A stretch of 64,000 nt of DNA from Hydrogenispora ethanolica (GCF_004340685.1 NZ_SLUN01000007.1:1-64000), one strand, 5' to 3'. Positions 35,116 to 45,030 are shown, counted from the stretch's first letter. Notes: generated from the letters alone by a model not told the origin. Translations and numbers: made by a program.

Positions 35116-36015
35116 TCAGCCTTTCAGTGCTCCGGCAGTCAGGCTCTTTTGCACCTGGTCGCTCATCAAGGAGTACACCAGGATCGTCGGAAGCGTGGCC
35201 ACCACCAGTCCGGCTCCGATCGGCCCCCACTCGGTGGTGTACTGGCCGGCGAGCGACATAATTCCTACCGTCAAGGTGCGAAATTCTTGTTTACTGATGA
35301 AGGTGACCGCAAACATCAGCTCATTCCAGGCCGACAGATAGGTGAAGATGGAGACGGTGGCCACGGCCGGTTTGATCAGGGGGAAGACGATCTTGAAGAA
35401 GATCTGATAAATGTTGCAACCGTCGAGGCAGGCCGACTCTTCCAGTTCGCGCGGGATCAGTTGCAAAAACCCGGAAAAGATGAAGATGGCCATGGGCATC
35501 GCAAAGGCCACATACGGAATGATCAGGGCCCAATAGGTATTGAGCAGATGCATATTGCGCAGGATGACGAATAAAGGCAGCAGGGCCGCATGGATCGGCA
35601 GCATCAGGCCCAACAGGAAGATGGTCAGCGTGATTTTGCTCAACTTCCATTTCATCCGGGTGATAGCATAGGAAGCCATCGCGCTGAGCAGGCCGGAGAT
35701 GAGAATGGTCGCCCCGGTCACCAGGCAGCTGTTGACAAAGTATAAACCGACTTTGCCGCTGAACAACGCCTGATTGTAGTTCTGCCAGAGCAGCCGGTGG
35801 GGCAGCCCCAGGACATTGCCGCCGAAGATCTCCATGTTGTCTTTGAAAGAGAATAAGACCAGCCAAATCAGGGGATAAAGCTGGATAATCGTGAATAGTC
35901 CCAAAAAAAAGCCTAAAACGTAATGCTTTTTTTGGCCGTCGCGGCGCAAAAATGCCGAAAAGTTTTTCAGTGTCAAGCCGGTGCCGGCTTTTTGTCGTTT
36001 CAATCCGACCGCCAA
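35116..36015 (-). CDS. sugar ABC transporter permease (MalG type)
   Basis: 299 residues from a TTG at 36015 behind AAAGGGTG. Six membrane helices. The ATPase-contact EAA loop is ELEESACLDGCNIYQIFFKIVFPLIKPA near residue 200, and MPMAIFIFSGF is typical of family 1 carbohydrate permeases. Third gene of the binding-protein operon. No ATPase gene is present, so a shared MsmK-type ATPase elsewhere is probably used, as is common in Firmicutes. Confidence 0.92.
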   Translation of the reverse strand: MAVGLKRQKAGTGLTLKNFSAFLRRDGQKKHYVLGFFLGLFTIIQLYPLIWLVLFSFKDNMEIFGGNVLGLPHRLLWQNYNQALFSGKVGLYFVNSCLVTGATILISGLLSAMASYAITRMKWKLSKITLTIFLLGLMLPIHAALLPLFVILRNMHLLNTYWALIIPYVAFAMPMAIFIFSGFLQLIPRELEESACLDGCNIYQIFFKIVFPLIKPAVATVSIFTYLSAWNELMFAVTFISKQEFRTLTVGIMSLAGQYTTEWGPIGAGLVVATLPTILVYSLMSDQVQKSLTAGALKG

Positions 36016-36053
36016 AGCAGTTCACCCTTTCTCAAGATGTCACGGCAAGTTTC

Positions 36054-36187
36054 AAAAGCCATGTGATAAAGTCCTCAAATTCGGAAATCACTCTTTCAAA
36101 GGATTAAAAATCGACTTTATCACTTGCTTCTCTGAGCTTTTGTGTTCACCCTGCCCTTCGGACAGGGTTTATCACAACGCTTTTAAA
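36054..36187 (+). repeat. dispersed copy of the 130-bp GTGATAAAGTC repeat
   Basis: Matches the tandem units at 58901-59292: AAAAGCCATGTGATAAAGTC at the start, GACTTTATCACTTGCTT in the middle, a CCCTG-TTCGGA-CAGGG hairpin and a TATCACAACGCTTTTAA end. It sits between the two permease genes of a single operon, on the strand opposite to transcription. Confidence 0.85.
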
Positions 36188-36218
36188 GGACCCGGGATAA
36201 CTTGGGACATCATTCTTT

Positions 36219-37103
36219 TTATAACGAATCTTCGGCTTTCAACAGTTTCTGAATGGCGACCGTGAAAAGCAGGCATTCGGCAATGATAAACACCGCCATC
36301 GCGCTGCCGTAACCATACATGTACTTAAAGAAGATCGTATTGAACATCAGCGTGCTGGGGACCTCGCTGGCGTGGACCGGGCCGCCGCCGGTGAGGATAT
36401 AGACCAGGTCGAACGATTTCAAAGAACCGATCACCGCGAAGATCACACAGATCTTGATCATCGGCATGATCAGCGGGATCGTAATATAACGGGCGATGGC
36501 CGCCTCGGAAGCGCCGTCGATCTTGGCGGCTTCATAAATGTCATCGGAGACCGATTTGGCCGAGGCATACATCAACAGCATGTGGTATCCGATGTACTGC
36601 CAGACGCTGGGGATAAAGGCCGCAAAGAGGGCAGTGTCGGTCGAGCCCAGCCAGGCGTGGGTCAATGATTTTAATCCCACCGTGGATAAAAAGATATTCA
36701 AAAGGCCAAAGGAAGGATGATAGATCTTCATCCACAGTTGGCCGATGACCACGGTGGAGAGGATGACCGGAATAAAATAGACGGTCCGGTAGAAGACTTC
36801 GCCCTTGATTCCGCGGGCCAGAACCAAGGCGAAAAACAGCGCCAGCGGCAGCTGCACGAAGACCGAGAGGCCCGCCAGAATGAACGAATTGATAATCGAT
36901 TTCGGAAAACCGTCCGCGGTATTGGTGAATAAACCGACGAAGTTTTGCAGGCCGATAAACGCGCCGTTGCCAAACCCGTCCCAGCGGAGCGTGCTATAAT
37001 AACTGGAGAAAAAGATCGGGGCGATTACAATCACCGCGAAAATAAGAAAAGCCGGTAATACAAAGACACAAATCGCCTTTTTATCGGCAAGGAACTTATC
37101 CAT
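36219..37103 (-). CDS. sugar ABC transporter permease (MalF type)
   Basis: 294 residues behind GGGAGG. Six helices, with the N-terminal AIVIAPIFFSSYYSTL helix and the EAA loop YEAAKIDGASEAAIARYITIPLIMP near residue 195. Pairs with the downstream permease to form the channel. Located 204 bases after the binding protein gene, across a stable hairpin region. Confidence 0.92.
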   Translation of the reverse strand: MDKFLADKKAICVFVLPAFLIFAVIVIAPIFFSSYYSTLRWDGFGNGAFIGLQNFVGLFTNTADGFPKSIINSFILAGLSVFVQLPLALFFALVLARGIKGEVFYRTVYFIPVILSTVVIGQLWMKIYHPSFGLLNIFLSTVGLKSLTHAWLGSTDTALFAAFIPSVWQYIGYHMLLMYASAKSVSDDIYEAAKIDGASEAAIARYITIPLIMPMIKICVIFAVIGSLKSFDLVYILTGGGPVHASEVPSTLMFNTIFFKYMYGYGSAMAVFIIAECLLFTVAIQKLLKAEDSL

Positions 37104-37306
37104 TTCTTCCTCCCGCCTATGCCGCCCATATTTTTATCATGCTTGAGGCCGGCGGCACATACGCCTTGATGTCACCAACAAACGCCGGGTTCTCCCCGTT
37201 CTTTTCCACAGGCGGGGAGAACGCCGGATTATGGAATAATAGAAACCCCCTTCGTGGCCGAGGGAGGCCCTCGGCCACGAACAGGGGGAGACATTCTTGG
37301 GGAATC
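37104..37306 (-). promoter_or_regulatory. intercistronic hairpins between binding protein and permease genes
   Basis: Two strong stems occur: CCGGGTTCTCCCC with GGGGAGAACGCCGG (about 37180-37228), and CTTCGTGGCCGAGGG with CCCTCGGCCACGAA (about 37250-37284). In ABC operons such structures usually protect or partly terminate the upstream message, giving more binding protein than permease. No T tract follows on the minus strand, so stabilisation or attenuation is more likely than full termination. Confidence 0.65.
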
Positions 37307-38575
37307 TTACTTTTGATTCAGCTTCTGCATGCCCTTGGCGAACTGTTCCGGAGTGGTCATTCCGGCGAAGATCTCTTGAACCAGGTTCAAGTGAGCATCG
37401 GCTTCGGAACCGACCAGGAAGGTATCCCAGGCCAGCACATAGCCTTTGGCGCTTTTGGTCAGCTCGGCGACCTGAGCCAGCAACGGATTGATCTTGGATT
37501 TGTCGACATTGACCTTCCAGGTGGGGAGGTTGCCGCCGGCCAGATACGCTTCGCGCGACATGTTTTCGCAGATATACTTCACAGCGGTGGCCGCTTGTCT
37601 GGGGTACTTGGTGTTGGCGCTGACCATGAAGGTATCGATGGCGCCGCCCAGGAATTCATCCTGAGTGCCTTTGCCGCCTTCGACCGCAGGGAATCGCATG
37701 GCCACGATCTTGCCTTGAACCGGCGAACCCTCTCTTTCAAAGGTGCCTGCTTCCCAGCTGCCCTGGTAGTACATGGGAACCTGGCCGTTGAGGAATACCG
37801 CTTGGGCTTCGTCGTGGGTCAGACCCAGGCAACCGTCGTTGAAGGCTTTGGCCTTCACCAGGTCGCTCAAGAGTTGCGCCGATTGTACGAACGCCGGCTG
37901 ATCAAACGAGGCTTTCTTGCTCAAAGCGTCGACGCACAATTTGGCGCCGCCGGTACGCAACGCGAAGATGTTTTGGAAGAACATGCCGCACCAACGATCC
38001 TTCTCACCGACGGAGATCGGGGTGATGCCTTTGGCGCGGAAGGCCTTGGCGGCTTCCATCATTTCTTTGTAGGTGGTGGGGATCTTGATATTGTTCTTGG
38101 CGAACAACTCTTTATTGACATAGAATACGCCGGCCCACATGTAAAGCGGCAAGCCGTAAATCTTCTTGTTGTAGGTGTAGTTGGCCAAGGTGCCGCCCAG
38201 GATGCGGTTTTTGGTGCCGTCCTTGAGATAGGGATCCAGGGCCAATACCTTCTTGGAATCGACGAAGGGTTGGGCAAAACCCGCGCCCCAGCTGAAGAAG
38301 ATATCCGGAGCTTCGTTGGCGGCGATGGCCGTTTTGATCTTGGTTTTGTAAGTCTGGTTCTCGACCGCGTCTACTTCGATTTTGATATTGGGATGGGATT
38401 TCTCGAACGCGGCGACCACTTTCTGCATGGGGATCTTATTCGCCTCGGTATCGGCGGCCCAGAGATGCCACAGCTTGAGCGTGACGGTCTTGGGCGCGGC
38501 CTCGGCTGCCAGGGTGAACATGATCAAGGTGAACAAAGCGCACAGGCCGATCAGTTTGAAAAATCGCTTTTTCAT
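37307..38575 (-). CDS. extracellular sugar-binding protein of the ABC transporter
   Basis: 422 residues. ATG at 38575 follows GGAGG by 7 bases; the TTG three bases earlier is less likely. The signal peptide (KKRFFKLIGLCALFTLIMFT) ends near AEAA without a lipobox Cys. The mature part, TVTLKLWHLWAADTEANKIP and then APDIFFSWGAGF, is the family 1 solute-binding fold. Trp-rich segments suggest an oligosaccharide ligand. No lipid anchor is a point to note: a soluble protein would need a periplasm-like space or another anchor. Confidence 0.93.
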   Translation of the reverse strand: MKKRFFKLIGLCALFTLIMFTLAAEAAPKTVTLKLWHLWAADTEANKIPMQKVVAAFEKSHPNIKIEVDAVENQTYKTKIKTAIAANEAPDIFFSWGAGFAQPFVDSKKVLALDPYLKDGTKNRILGGTLANYTYNKKIYGLPLYMWAGVFYVNKELFAKNNIKIPTTYKEMMEAAKAFRAKGITPISVGEKDRWCGMFFQNIFALRTGGAKLCVDALSKKASFDQPAFVQSAQLLSDLVKAKAFNDGCLGLTHDEAQAVFLNGQVPMYYQGSWEAGTFEREGSPVQGKIVAMRFPAVEGGKGTQDEFLGGAIDTFMVSANTKYPRQAATAVKYICENMSREAYLAGGNLPTWKVNVDKSKINPLLAQVAELTKSAKGYVLAWDTFLVGSEADAHLNLVQEIFAGMTTPEQFAKGMQKLNQK

Positions 38576-38596
38576 CAAACAACCTCCTCTAATTTT

Positions 38597-38618
38597 CAGG
38601 TTACAACCCGCTAACCTG
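38597..38618 (-). promoter_or_regulatory. palindrome ahead of the binding protein gene
   Basis: CAGGTTA and TAACCTG form a perfect 7-bp inverted repeat with an 8-base centre, 10 bases upstream of the ribosome binding site of the binding protein gene. It may be an operator or a 5' stem in the message. The rest of 38579-38753 is AT-rich and probably holds the promoter controlled by the YesN-type regulator. Confidence 0.5.
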
Positions 38619-38753
38619 TCGTTAATAAAATGTTAATCGAAAAACTAGGCCATCTCAATTCACCCGTTTTACCAAAATAGTAACAATTTTGTGGTGCCCC
38701 TGGACTGGGCGATGAGTGGCTGAAGACGCCGACTGGGATTAAAGGAGACTGTT

Positions 38754-40364
38754 TCATTGCTTTTTTCGAAAGTCGTTCACCGACATCCCGGTATACTTCT
38801 TAAAGCAGATGCTGAAATAATGGGGATCGCCGATCCCGACCCGTTCGGCGATCTGGTAGACTTTCAGATCGGTCTCTTTCAGCATCTTGATGGCTTTCTC
38901 CATCCGGATCTGGGTGAGAAATTCCACAAACGACTGTCCGACTGTTTGTTTGAAGATGCGGCTTAAATAACTGGGATTCAAATAAAACTCCTTGGCGACC
39001 CCGGCCAGGGAGAGGTTGCTGCAGGGATAGTGAACCAGCAGGTATTCCTGGATCTTGGCGGTGAGCTTGTTGACTTTACGGTTTTGGGCGGAATGGACGG
39101 CGGCGATGGACCGCAGCGTCAGTTGCTTGAGGTAATCTTTCATCTCCGGCAGCGTGTCAATGGTAAAGACATCCTGATAGGGCTGGAGCGTATCCTCAAA
39201 GATGTCGGCCAGATTGATCCCCTGTCCGGTGAGGACATTGAGGACCCAGGAGACCAGATTGGCGGCGATCACCCGGATCGGAGCCAGCGCCACGTTTTGG
39301 GCATGGCTTAAGGGCTGGTAGAAATCCTCGATCAGATCCAGCGCCTTCTCACTGAGGCCGGCTTTCAGATAAAACTCGAACAGCTCCGATTGTTCGCTTT
39401 GGAAATGCCACTCCCGTTCCTCGGCGACATGAAGATCACTGTAATGAATCAGCTGGTTCTTGCCGAGCAGCACCTTGTAGCGCAGGGCGAAACAGGCCTC
39501 TTTGTAGGAATGGCAGATGTGTTCGAGTCCTTGATACGCACCGCCGATACCGATGCAGAAAGCTCCGGTCAGACGGCGCAGGGCCGCCGTTTTGATCGCC
39601 TCGCAGAGCTCGTTCAGGTCGAAACCCGCCTCGGAGTGGAGAATCACCACCCGCTGGCTGTTGTCGAAGAAGCAGTGGTCGAAAGGGTGTTCCGCCAGAG
39701 TTTGACGGACCAGCTCCATGCCTTGCATGGCGAGGACCAGCCGGTCTTCTTCCCAGGAGTTGGCGGTGCGGTCCAGATCCATGCTCTCCAGGACCGCCAC
39801 TTGCAGATTATCCCCGGCGAGCTCGATGCCGTAGTAGGTTAGCTTGCTGCGAAGGTCATTCCCGCCGGCGGACGCCGGATTCAGGATCAACTCGTTGAAA
39901 AACTTCTCCCGCAGATACGGCAGGTGTTCGGTCAGCTGTTCTTTGAGCCGGCAGTATTCATCCTGCCGGTTCCGTTCCCTGGCGATCGTATCCTGCAACC
40001 GGGCAGCCACTTTCGCAATTTCTTCATCATTGATCGGTTTGAGCAAAAAATCGCTCACTCCGACCTTGATGCTGCGCTGGGCATACTCAAACTCCTCATG
40101 TCCGGTCAGAACGACCACTTTCAATGGGGGATGGCGCTCGATGGCCAGCGCGCTGAATTCCAGCCCGTCCATGCACGGCATGCAGATGTCGGTGAAGAGA
40201 ATATCCGGGGTTTCGCGCTCAATCAACTCCAGGGCCTCGGGCGCGCTGGCCGCTTCTCCGGCAATGATCATGCCGTAACGATTCCAGTCAATGCAGTTTT
40301 TTAAAAGATCCCGCACCAGATACTCATCATCGACGATGATCACTTTCAAAGGTTCATTCGCCAC
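38754..40364 (-). CDS. YesN-type response regulator with AraC DNA-binding domain
   Basis: 536 residues from GTG 40364 behind AAGGAGG. Receiver with Asp59 in PDILFTDICMPCMDGLE, the conserved Lys in FLLKPINDEE, a long middle domain, and a C-terminal AraC double helix-turn-helix (NPSYLSRIFKQTVGQSFVEF, then IAERVGIGDPHYFSICFKKY). Its start overlaps the end of the sensor gene by 11 bases. It should activate the adjacent binding protein-permease genes. Confidence 0.93.
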   Translation of the reverse strand: MANEPLKVIIVDDEYLVRDLLKNCIDWNRYGMIIAGEAASAPEALELIERETPDILFTDICMPCMDGLEFSALAIERHPPLKVVVLTGHEEFEYAQRSIKVGVSDFLLKPINDEEIAKVAARLQDTIARERNRQDEYCRLKEQLTEHLPYLREKFFNELILNPASAGGNDLRSKLTYYGIELAGDNLQVAVLESMDLDRTANSWEEDRLVLAMQGMELVRQTLAEHPFDHCFFDNSQRVVILHSEAGFDLNELCEAIKTAALRRLTGAFCIGIGGAYQGLEHICHSYKEACFALRYKVLLGKNQLIHYSDLHVAEEREWHFQSEQSELFEFYLKAGLSEKALDLIEDFYQPLSHAQNVALAPIRVIAANLVSWVLNVLTGQGINLADIFEDTLQPYQDVFTIDTLPEMKDYLKQLTLRSIAAVHSAQNRKVNKLTAKIQEYLLVHYPCSNLSLAGVAKEFYLNPSYLSRIFKQTVGQSFVEFLTQIRMEKAIKMLKETDLKVYQIAERVGIGDPHYFSICFKKYTGMSVNDFRKKQ

Positions 40365-42150
40365 TTTGAGCAGCCTCCTTCAATGGGACGGTAATCGTCA
40401 GCGTGGTGCCGCAACCCGGTTGGCTGGCGATCTGCAACACATTCAACGTGTTATAAAAAATTCGCAACCGCTCGATGGTGCCCCGCAAGCCGAACCCGGA
40501 CGAACCTTCCCCTTCCATGATCGCAGCGATCCGCGCTTCGGTCATTCCGACTCCGTCGTCGCGGACGGTCAAAATCAGACAATCCTCTTGCAAACGGGCC
40601 GCAATGGCAATGACTCCCGGTTCGCCGGTGGGCCGGATCCCGTGATACAAAGCGTTTTCCACCAGGGGCTGGAGGATCAGTTTGGGAATCTGATAGGGGT
40701 AAACCCGTTCGTCGATGTCCAAATGGAAAGAGAGAGCGTCCTGATAGCGGATCTGTTGGATCGTCAGATAATTCTTGACGATCTCCAGTTCCTCGGCGAT
40801 GGAGATGATCTCCCTCCCTTTATTCAGGCTGATCCGGTAATAACTGCCCAGCGCCTTGATGAGCTGATAGACCTCCGTATTCCGTCCGGCCAGCGCCAGC
40901 GAGCTGATGGCATCGAAGGTATTATACAAAAAGTGCGGCTTGATCTGGGCTTGCAATACGTCCAACTCCGCTTTGCGCTTGATCTTTTGGTCGGCGACCA
41001 GCTTCGCGATGAGCTTTTGAATCTCCTCGATCATGATGTTGTAACCGTTTTTGAGTTCGCCGATCTCGTCGTTGCCGGTCTTAATGTCCACCCGCTGAAA
41101 AACCCCTTTTTGGACGCCTTTCATCGACTTCAACAGCCGGTGAATGGGGTGGGTCACGAAGCGCGAAATCAGCACCGTTCCGGCCACCAGCAAAACGCTG
41201 TTGACCAGGATGAAGAAGAAAGCGATCCAGTTTAGCAGGCGCGACTCCTTGGATAATTCGTCGAAAGGGATCACGCTGATGATCTTCCAGCGCAACTTGG
41301 CCGCTTTGAGATAGGAAACCAGGTAACTGCGGCCGCCGATCTTTTGGGTGATCGAGTTGGAATCCAGGCCGTTGGCATGCTGGAAAAGCTGTTCCAGATC
41401 CAGCTCGGGCAGCTGCGGCAGGTTGCTGATGAAATCGCCTTCCTCGGTCTGGAGGATGATGCGGGAATCGTATTTGGTGCTGAGTCCGGCGAACGCATTG
41501 ACCACCGCCTTGCCGGGGATGTTGATAATCATGAAGCCGATGGGCTGCTGGGTGTTGAGATCGTTCACCACCCGGATCAGCGAGACGAAGCTGCTCCCTT
41601 TGGCCGGGATTAAGGCGCCGCCGGAGTTCAAACGCAAGATATAGCCGCCTTTTAACCGGGTCACGTCGTGATACCAGGAAGCGTCGCGCAACAGACGAAT
41701 GCTCGTAGATTTGACGCTGGAGCGGTCCACCGCGGCGTAACGGCTGCCGTCGTTGCCGAAAAGATAGACCCCTTCGATCAGGGGCGTGGATTCCGTCAGC
41801 TCGATCAGATAGCGGGTAACGGTCCGCTGATTGCGCAGGTCGTTCTGGCGGCCGGTGTTGCGCAACATATTCTGGACGCTCTCATTGGCCAGGATCATCT
41901 TGGAGTAGTTATTGACCGTATCCATCAACAAGTTGATGTTGAGATTGATGGAACGGAGGGTCTGGACCGAGACTTCGCTGATCTTTTCCGACATGATCCG
42001 GGCGTTGATGGCTTGATAGAGGAAACTGCTGATGGAAATGGTGAAGACCAGCAGCAAAAAGTAGAAGATCATGATCTTGGCCGCGATTCGCAGGTTGCGC
42101 AGTTTGACCCAGATACCGTCCCAGAGCCGGGCGAACCATTGAGGGATCAT
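40354..42150 (-). CDS. YesM-type membrane sensor histidine kinase
   Basis: 598 residues; ATG at 42150 chosen because AAGGAG lies 8 bases upstream. Two membrane helices (IMIFYFLLLVFTISISSFLY, and IAFFFILVNSVLLVAGTVLI near 340) bracket an extracytoplasmic Cache-like sensor. HAMP follows, then the HPK7 box AQIKPHFLYNTFDAIS with the phosphoaccepting His, and the ATPase motifs LILQPLVENALYHGI and DDGVGM. Works with the downstream YesN to sense an extracellular sugar. Confidence 0.93.
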   Translation of the reverse strand: MIPQWFARLWDGIWVKLRNLRIAAKIMIFYFLLLVFTISISSFLYQAINARIMSEKISEVSVQTLRSINLNINLLMDTVNNYSKMILANESVQNMLRNTGRQNDLRNQRTVTRYLIELTESTPLIEGVYLFGNDGSRYAAVDRSSVKSTSIRLLRDASWYHDVTRLKGGYILRLNSGGALIPAKGSSFVSLIRVVNDLNTQQPIGFMIINIPGKAVVNAFAGLSTKYDSRIILQTEEGDFISNLPQLPELDLEQLFQHANGLDSNSITQKIGGRSYLVSYLKAAKLRWKIISVIPFDELSKESRLLNWIAFFFILVNSVLLVAGTVLISRFVTHPIHRLLKSMKGVQKGVFQRVDIKTGNDEIGELKNGYNIMIEEIQKLIAKLVADQKIKRKAELDVLQAQIKPHFLYNTFDAISSLALAGRNTEVYQLIKALGSYYRISLNKGREIISIAEELEIVKNYLTIQQIRYQDALSFHLDIDERVYPYQIPKLILQPLVENALYHGIRPTGEPGVIAIAARLQEDCLILTVRDDGVGMTEARIAAIMEGEGSSGFGLRGTIERLRIFYNTLNVLQIASQPGCGTTLTITVPLKEAAQSGE

Positions 42151-42206
42151 TCGAATTGCTCCTTGAAGTCCGGGTAAGGAAAAGATTGCCATTGAGTTAA
42201 TATCAT

Positions 42207-42240
42207 GTTAAATAAGAATTCCATAAAGAATTTATTTAAC
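42207..42240. promoter_or_regulatory. AT-rich inverted repeat upstream of the sensor gene
   Basis: GTTAAATAA (42207-42215) and TTATTTAAC (42232-42240) are perfect inverted arms, 57 bases upstream of the YesM-type start. A regulator site near the operon promoter is likely; the surrounding DNA is AT-rich. Confidence 0.5.
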
Positions 42241-42367
42241 CTGTTGGAAATGAAAAAGTTTTATAAAAATAGCAAACAACGGAAAGTTGGAAAAAATAGG
42301 ATAAATGATTTGGAAAGCGCGGGGAGAGAAAAAAACGGCCCGGAAGCCTAGGCGGCTGAATTGCCGC

Positions 42368-44641
42368 CTAGGGAATGCTCCGGTAGAGCCCGGGGTCCAA
42401 GTTGGCGAGGTAAGGCGAGAGCGCGGCGGAGTGGCAGAGCACCAGGCGGTGCAATGCGCGGGTGCAGGCGATATAGAGCAATTGGCGGTCGCCGGGCCGC
42501 GCGGCGCTGTATACCCCGGCGCTGGCGTCGGGAATCAACACTCCGTCAAATTCGAGACCCTTGGCCAGGTAGATGGGGATGATCACGCCGCCGCTGCGGA
42601 ATTCCCCGGCTTCCCGGGTGATGAGCGACAGGCCGTGCCCTTCCGGCAATGCGGCGTAAAGCGCAGCGGCCTCGCCGGCGGTTTTGCAGATCACCGCCAG
42701 CGAGCGGCAGCCCTTGGCGCGGAGTTCTCCGATCAGGCGCGCCACTGTCTCCGGGAGCGCCGCCGGGGATGCCAAGCGGTGCAGCTCCGGCAGGTCGCCG
42801 CTGCGGTTGATCGGCTCCACGGCGGCCGCTTCCACCAGCAGACCCTGGCAGAAAGACTGGATCTCCCGGGTGGAGCGGTAGCTCCGCTGCAACCGGATGG
42901 CCAGCGAGCGCTCCATGCCCAGAATCGCAGCGACGGCCTCAAAATCGGCGGTCTGAAAGTAGGGATGGATCGCCTGGGCGGGATCGCCGAGCACGGTCCA
43001 GGCGGCCTCCGGAAAGAGCCGTTTCAGGATCTCGTACTGCAGGGCCGAGTAATCCTGGGCTTCGTCGATGATCAGGTAACGGATGCCGTTCCGGACCGGA
43101 AAACCGTCCAGCATTCCCTGGCAGTAGATGAGCGGCAGCAGATCCTCGTAGGGAATGAAGCCACGGTCGAACCATTCCAGCGTCTGCGCTTTGATGGCCG
43201 GCCATTCCAGCGGGACGGCGTTCCCGGCCGTCAGCCGCGCGAAGAGCGCGTCGTCCTCGAAGATCCGCCGGTAGCGCTCGAAGGGGATCAGGGTGGTCAG
43301 CCGGTCCAGCTCGGCCAGCAAGGGTTCCAGCTCCCGGTGGGCGGCCAGCCGGGCCAGGGCCTTGATGGTCTTTTCGTTCACCTCTTCGCCGCCCGCGGCG
43401 ATCTCCGCTTCCTTTTCGCGGCGGAGCTCATGGAGGGAGGGCCGCAGCTGGATCTGAACCCGCTTTTTGATCTGGGCCAGCCGCGCGGTGGGCGGCAGGT
43501 AGGCGAGGGTCTCCCGGAAGAGGCTCCGCCACTCCTCCGGGGCCATGATGGTCCGGCCGCGCCATTCCAGCGCCGGGCAATCCCGGCTCAGTTCGGTTTC
43601 CAGGTCGGCCAGGCAATTCCGGATCACTTGCGCGAATTCCGGCGACGATTTGTAGCGGACTGCGGCGGCGCGCACCGCATAGGCCCGGTCGTCGGGACCG
43701 GCGGGACCGGCCAGCAAGTATTCCAACTGGGCGTCGCGTTCCTCGACCACCAGCGGAAAATGCCGCCGGAAACTCAGGATGTACTCCCGGAAGGTGGTCT
43801 GGAGCACATTCTCCTCGCCCAGCTCGGGCAGGACGCCCGAGATATAGTCGCTGAAGATCTGGTTGGGCGAGAGGATCAGAATATTCTTGGCGGTGATGGC
43901 GTTCCGTTCCAGATAGAGCAGATACGCCGCCCGGTGCAGGGCGATGGAGGTCTTGCCGCTACCGGCGGGACCCTGGACCAGGAGCAGTCCGTGGGTTTCG
44001 TCGCGGATGATCCGGTTTTGCTCCCGCTGAATGCTGGCCACGATGGTCCGCATCTTCGAATCGGCGCTGCGGCCCAGGATCTCCTGGAGGATCTCGTCGT
44101 CGATCTGCAAGTCGGTATCGAACAGCGAGAGCATCCGGCCCGCGACGATCTTATACTGCCGCTTGAGGGTGATCTCGCCGCGGATCGTGCCCGCCGGACA
44201 AAGATACTTGGCCGGACCGGGCTCGAAATCATAGAACATCCCGGCGATCGGCGAGCGCCAGTCATAGATGAGATAAGCGCCGCCGGCCCGGTCGACGAGC
44301 GAGGCGATGCCGATATAGACCGCCTCGGGCCGTTCTTGGCGGAGCGGTGCTTCCTCCCGGAAATCGATCCTGCCGAAATACGGCGACTCGGACAGCTTCT
44401 CCAGGCGGGCGCGTTTCTGATAGGTAGCTGCCGTGAGGCTGCGTTGCCGGGCCACGGCCTCGATCTGCTGCGCCTGGTCCCAGACATTGGCCGTCGGCCG
44501 TTCCCAATATGCGTCCAGGGCCGCGCGCAGCTCTTTACGGGAGCCGCTGACATTCCCCTGGCTCAGCTCCAATTGCTCCCGGATCTCGCGCAGCACCAGC
44601 TCCAGCCGCTGCTGTTCGGATTGGCGTTCCAGTTCGTCCAC
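42368..44641 (-). CDS. helD: HelD-like UvrD/Rep-superfamily ATPase
   Basis: 757 residues from GTG 44641, six bases after AAAAGGAG; a further in-frame GTG at 44692 lacks a binding site. The N-terminal long coiled coil (RLELVLREIREQLELSQGNV) and the SPYFGRIDFRE segment are typical of HelD, which removes stalled RNA polymerase. Walker A is GPAGSGKTSIALHRA, motif II is LIIDEAQDYSALQ and the late helicase motifs LQRSYRSTREIQSF and CTRALHRLVL are present. Monocistronic. The long open frame on the opposite strand is a high-GC shadow. Confidence 0.9.
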   Translation of the reverse strand: MDELERQSEQQRLELVLREIREQLELSQGNVSGSRKELRAALDAYWERPTANVWDQAQQIEAVARQRSLTAATYQKRARLEKLSESPYFGRIDFREEAPLRQERPEAVYIGIASLVDRAGGAYLIYDWRSPIAGMFYDFEPGPAKYLCPAGTIRGEITLKRQYKIVAGRMLSLFDTDLQIDDEILQEILGRSADSKMRTIVASIQREQNRIIRDETHGLLLVQGPAGSGKTSIALHRAAYLLYLERNAITAKNILILSPNQIFSDYISGVLPELGEENVLQTTFREYILSFRRHFPLVVEERDAQLEYLLAGPAGPDDRAYAVRAAAVRYKSSPEFAQVIRNCLADLETELSRDCPALEWRGRTIMAPEEWRSLFRETLAYLPPTARLAQIKKRVQIQLRPSLHELRREKEAEIAAGGEEVNEKTIKALARLAAHRELEPLLAELDRLTTLIPFERYRRIFEDDALFARLTAGNAVPLEWPAIKAQTLEWFDRGFIPYEDLLPLIYCQGMLDGFPVRNGIRYLIIDEAQDYSALQYEILKRLFPEAAWTVLGDPAQAIHPYFQTADFEAVAAILGMERSLAIRLQRSYRSTREIQSFCQGLLVEAAAVEPINRSGDLPELHRLASPAALPETVARLIGELRAKGCRSLAVICKTAGEAAALYAALPEGHGLSLITREAGEFRSGGVIIPIYLAKGLEFDGVLIPDASAGVYSAARPGDRQLLYIACTRALHRLVLCHSAALSPYLANLDPGLYRSIP

Positions 44642-45030
44642 GAATAACTCCTTTTGATGCGAGATTACCCCTTGGCCGCGGGGAAGCTCCACCCGGAGAA
44701 ACCCGGCGCGGGTCCGGCTTCGTGCCCTGGGAGCCCTGGCAAGGGAGGACTGTTTAATATATCGTCAGCTGCCGCCGAATTCAATACCTTTCCCCGCTCC
44801 GGGCATAGGTTTATTGTAAGGCGGCGGCGCCAAAATTATAAGGAGAGAAAAAACCCCGGTTTTGTGGTATAATATAGGTGTGGCTTCCGATAGGATCGAG
44901 CCTGGGCTTCTCCCGGGTAGGTCAAGGGTCGTTCCGCGCGATAGCAGACTATCATACCCATATTCAAATCGTTACAAAAAAGACCGCCGTTTTTGAAAGA
45001 CAGCGGTCTTGGTTTTTGGATGGGCTCCAT
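44642..45030. other. intergenic region with a promoter-like site and a terminator
   Basis: TATAAT at 44878-44883, preceded by GTGG, reads to the right, but the next 90 bases hold no gene and meet the terminator at 44973-45018. A short RNA is possible. The same GTGGTATAATA word occurs in elements D1 and D2. Nothing else is supported. Confidence 0.35.
44973..45018 (-). terminator. terminator of the EVE gene
   Basis: On the minus strand AAGACCGCTG pairs with CGGCGGTCTT around CTTTCAAAAA and is followed by a run of T, 13 bases after the EVE stop at 45031. Also weakly usable on the plus strand. Confidence 0.85.

Noticed and set aside
37139-38614. 491-codon open frame on the plus strand over the binding protein gene
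   Set aside because: Shadow; the minus strand carries a signal peptide and the solute-binding fold with a good ribosome binding site.
42305-44647. 780-codon open frame antisense to helD
   Set aside because: It lies fully over a clear helicase-like gene, has no family motifs and is rich in Gly, Gln and Arg as expected from reading high-GC coding DNA backwards.
44878-45018. Defined non-coding RNA gene (6S, SRP or RNase P RNA)
   Set aside because: A promoter-like site and a terminator are present, but none of the conserved core motifs of these RNAs was found in the 90 bases between.
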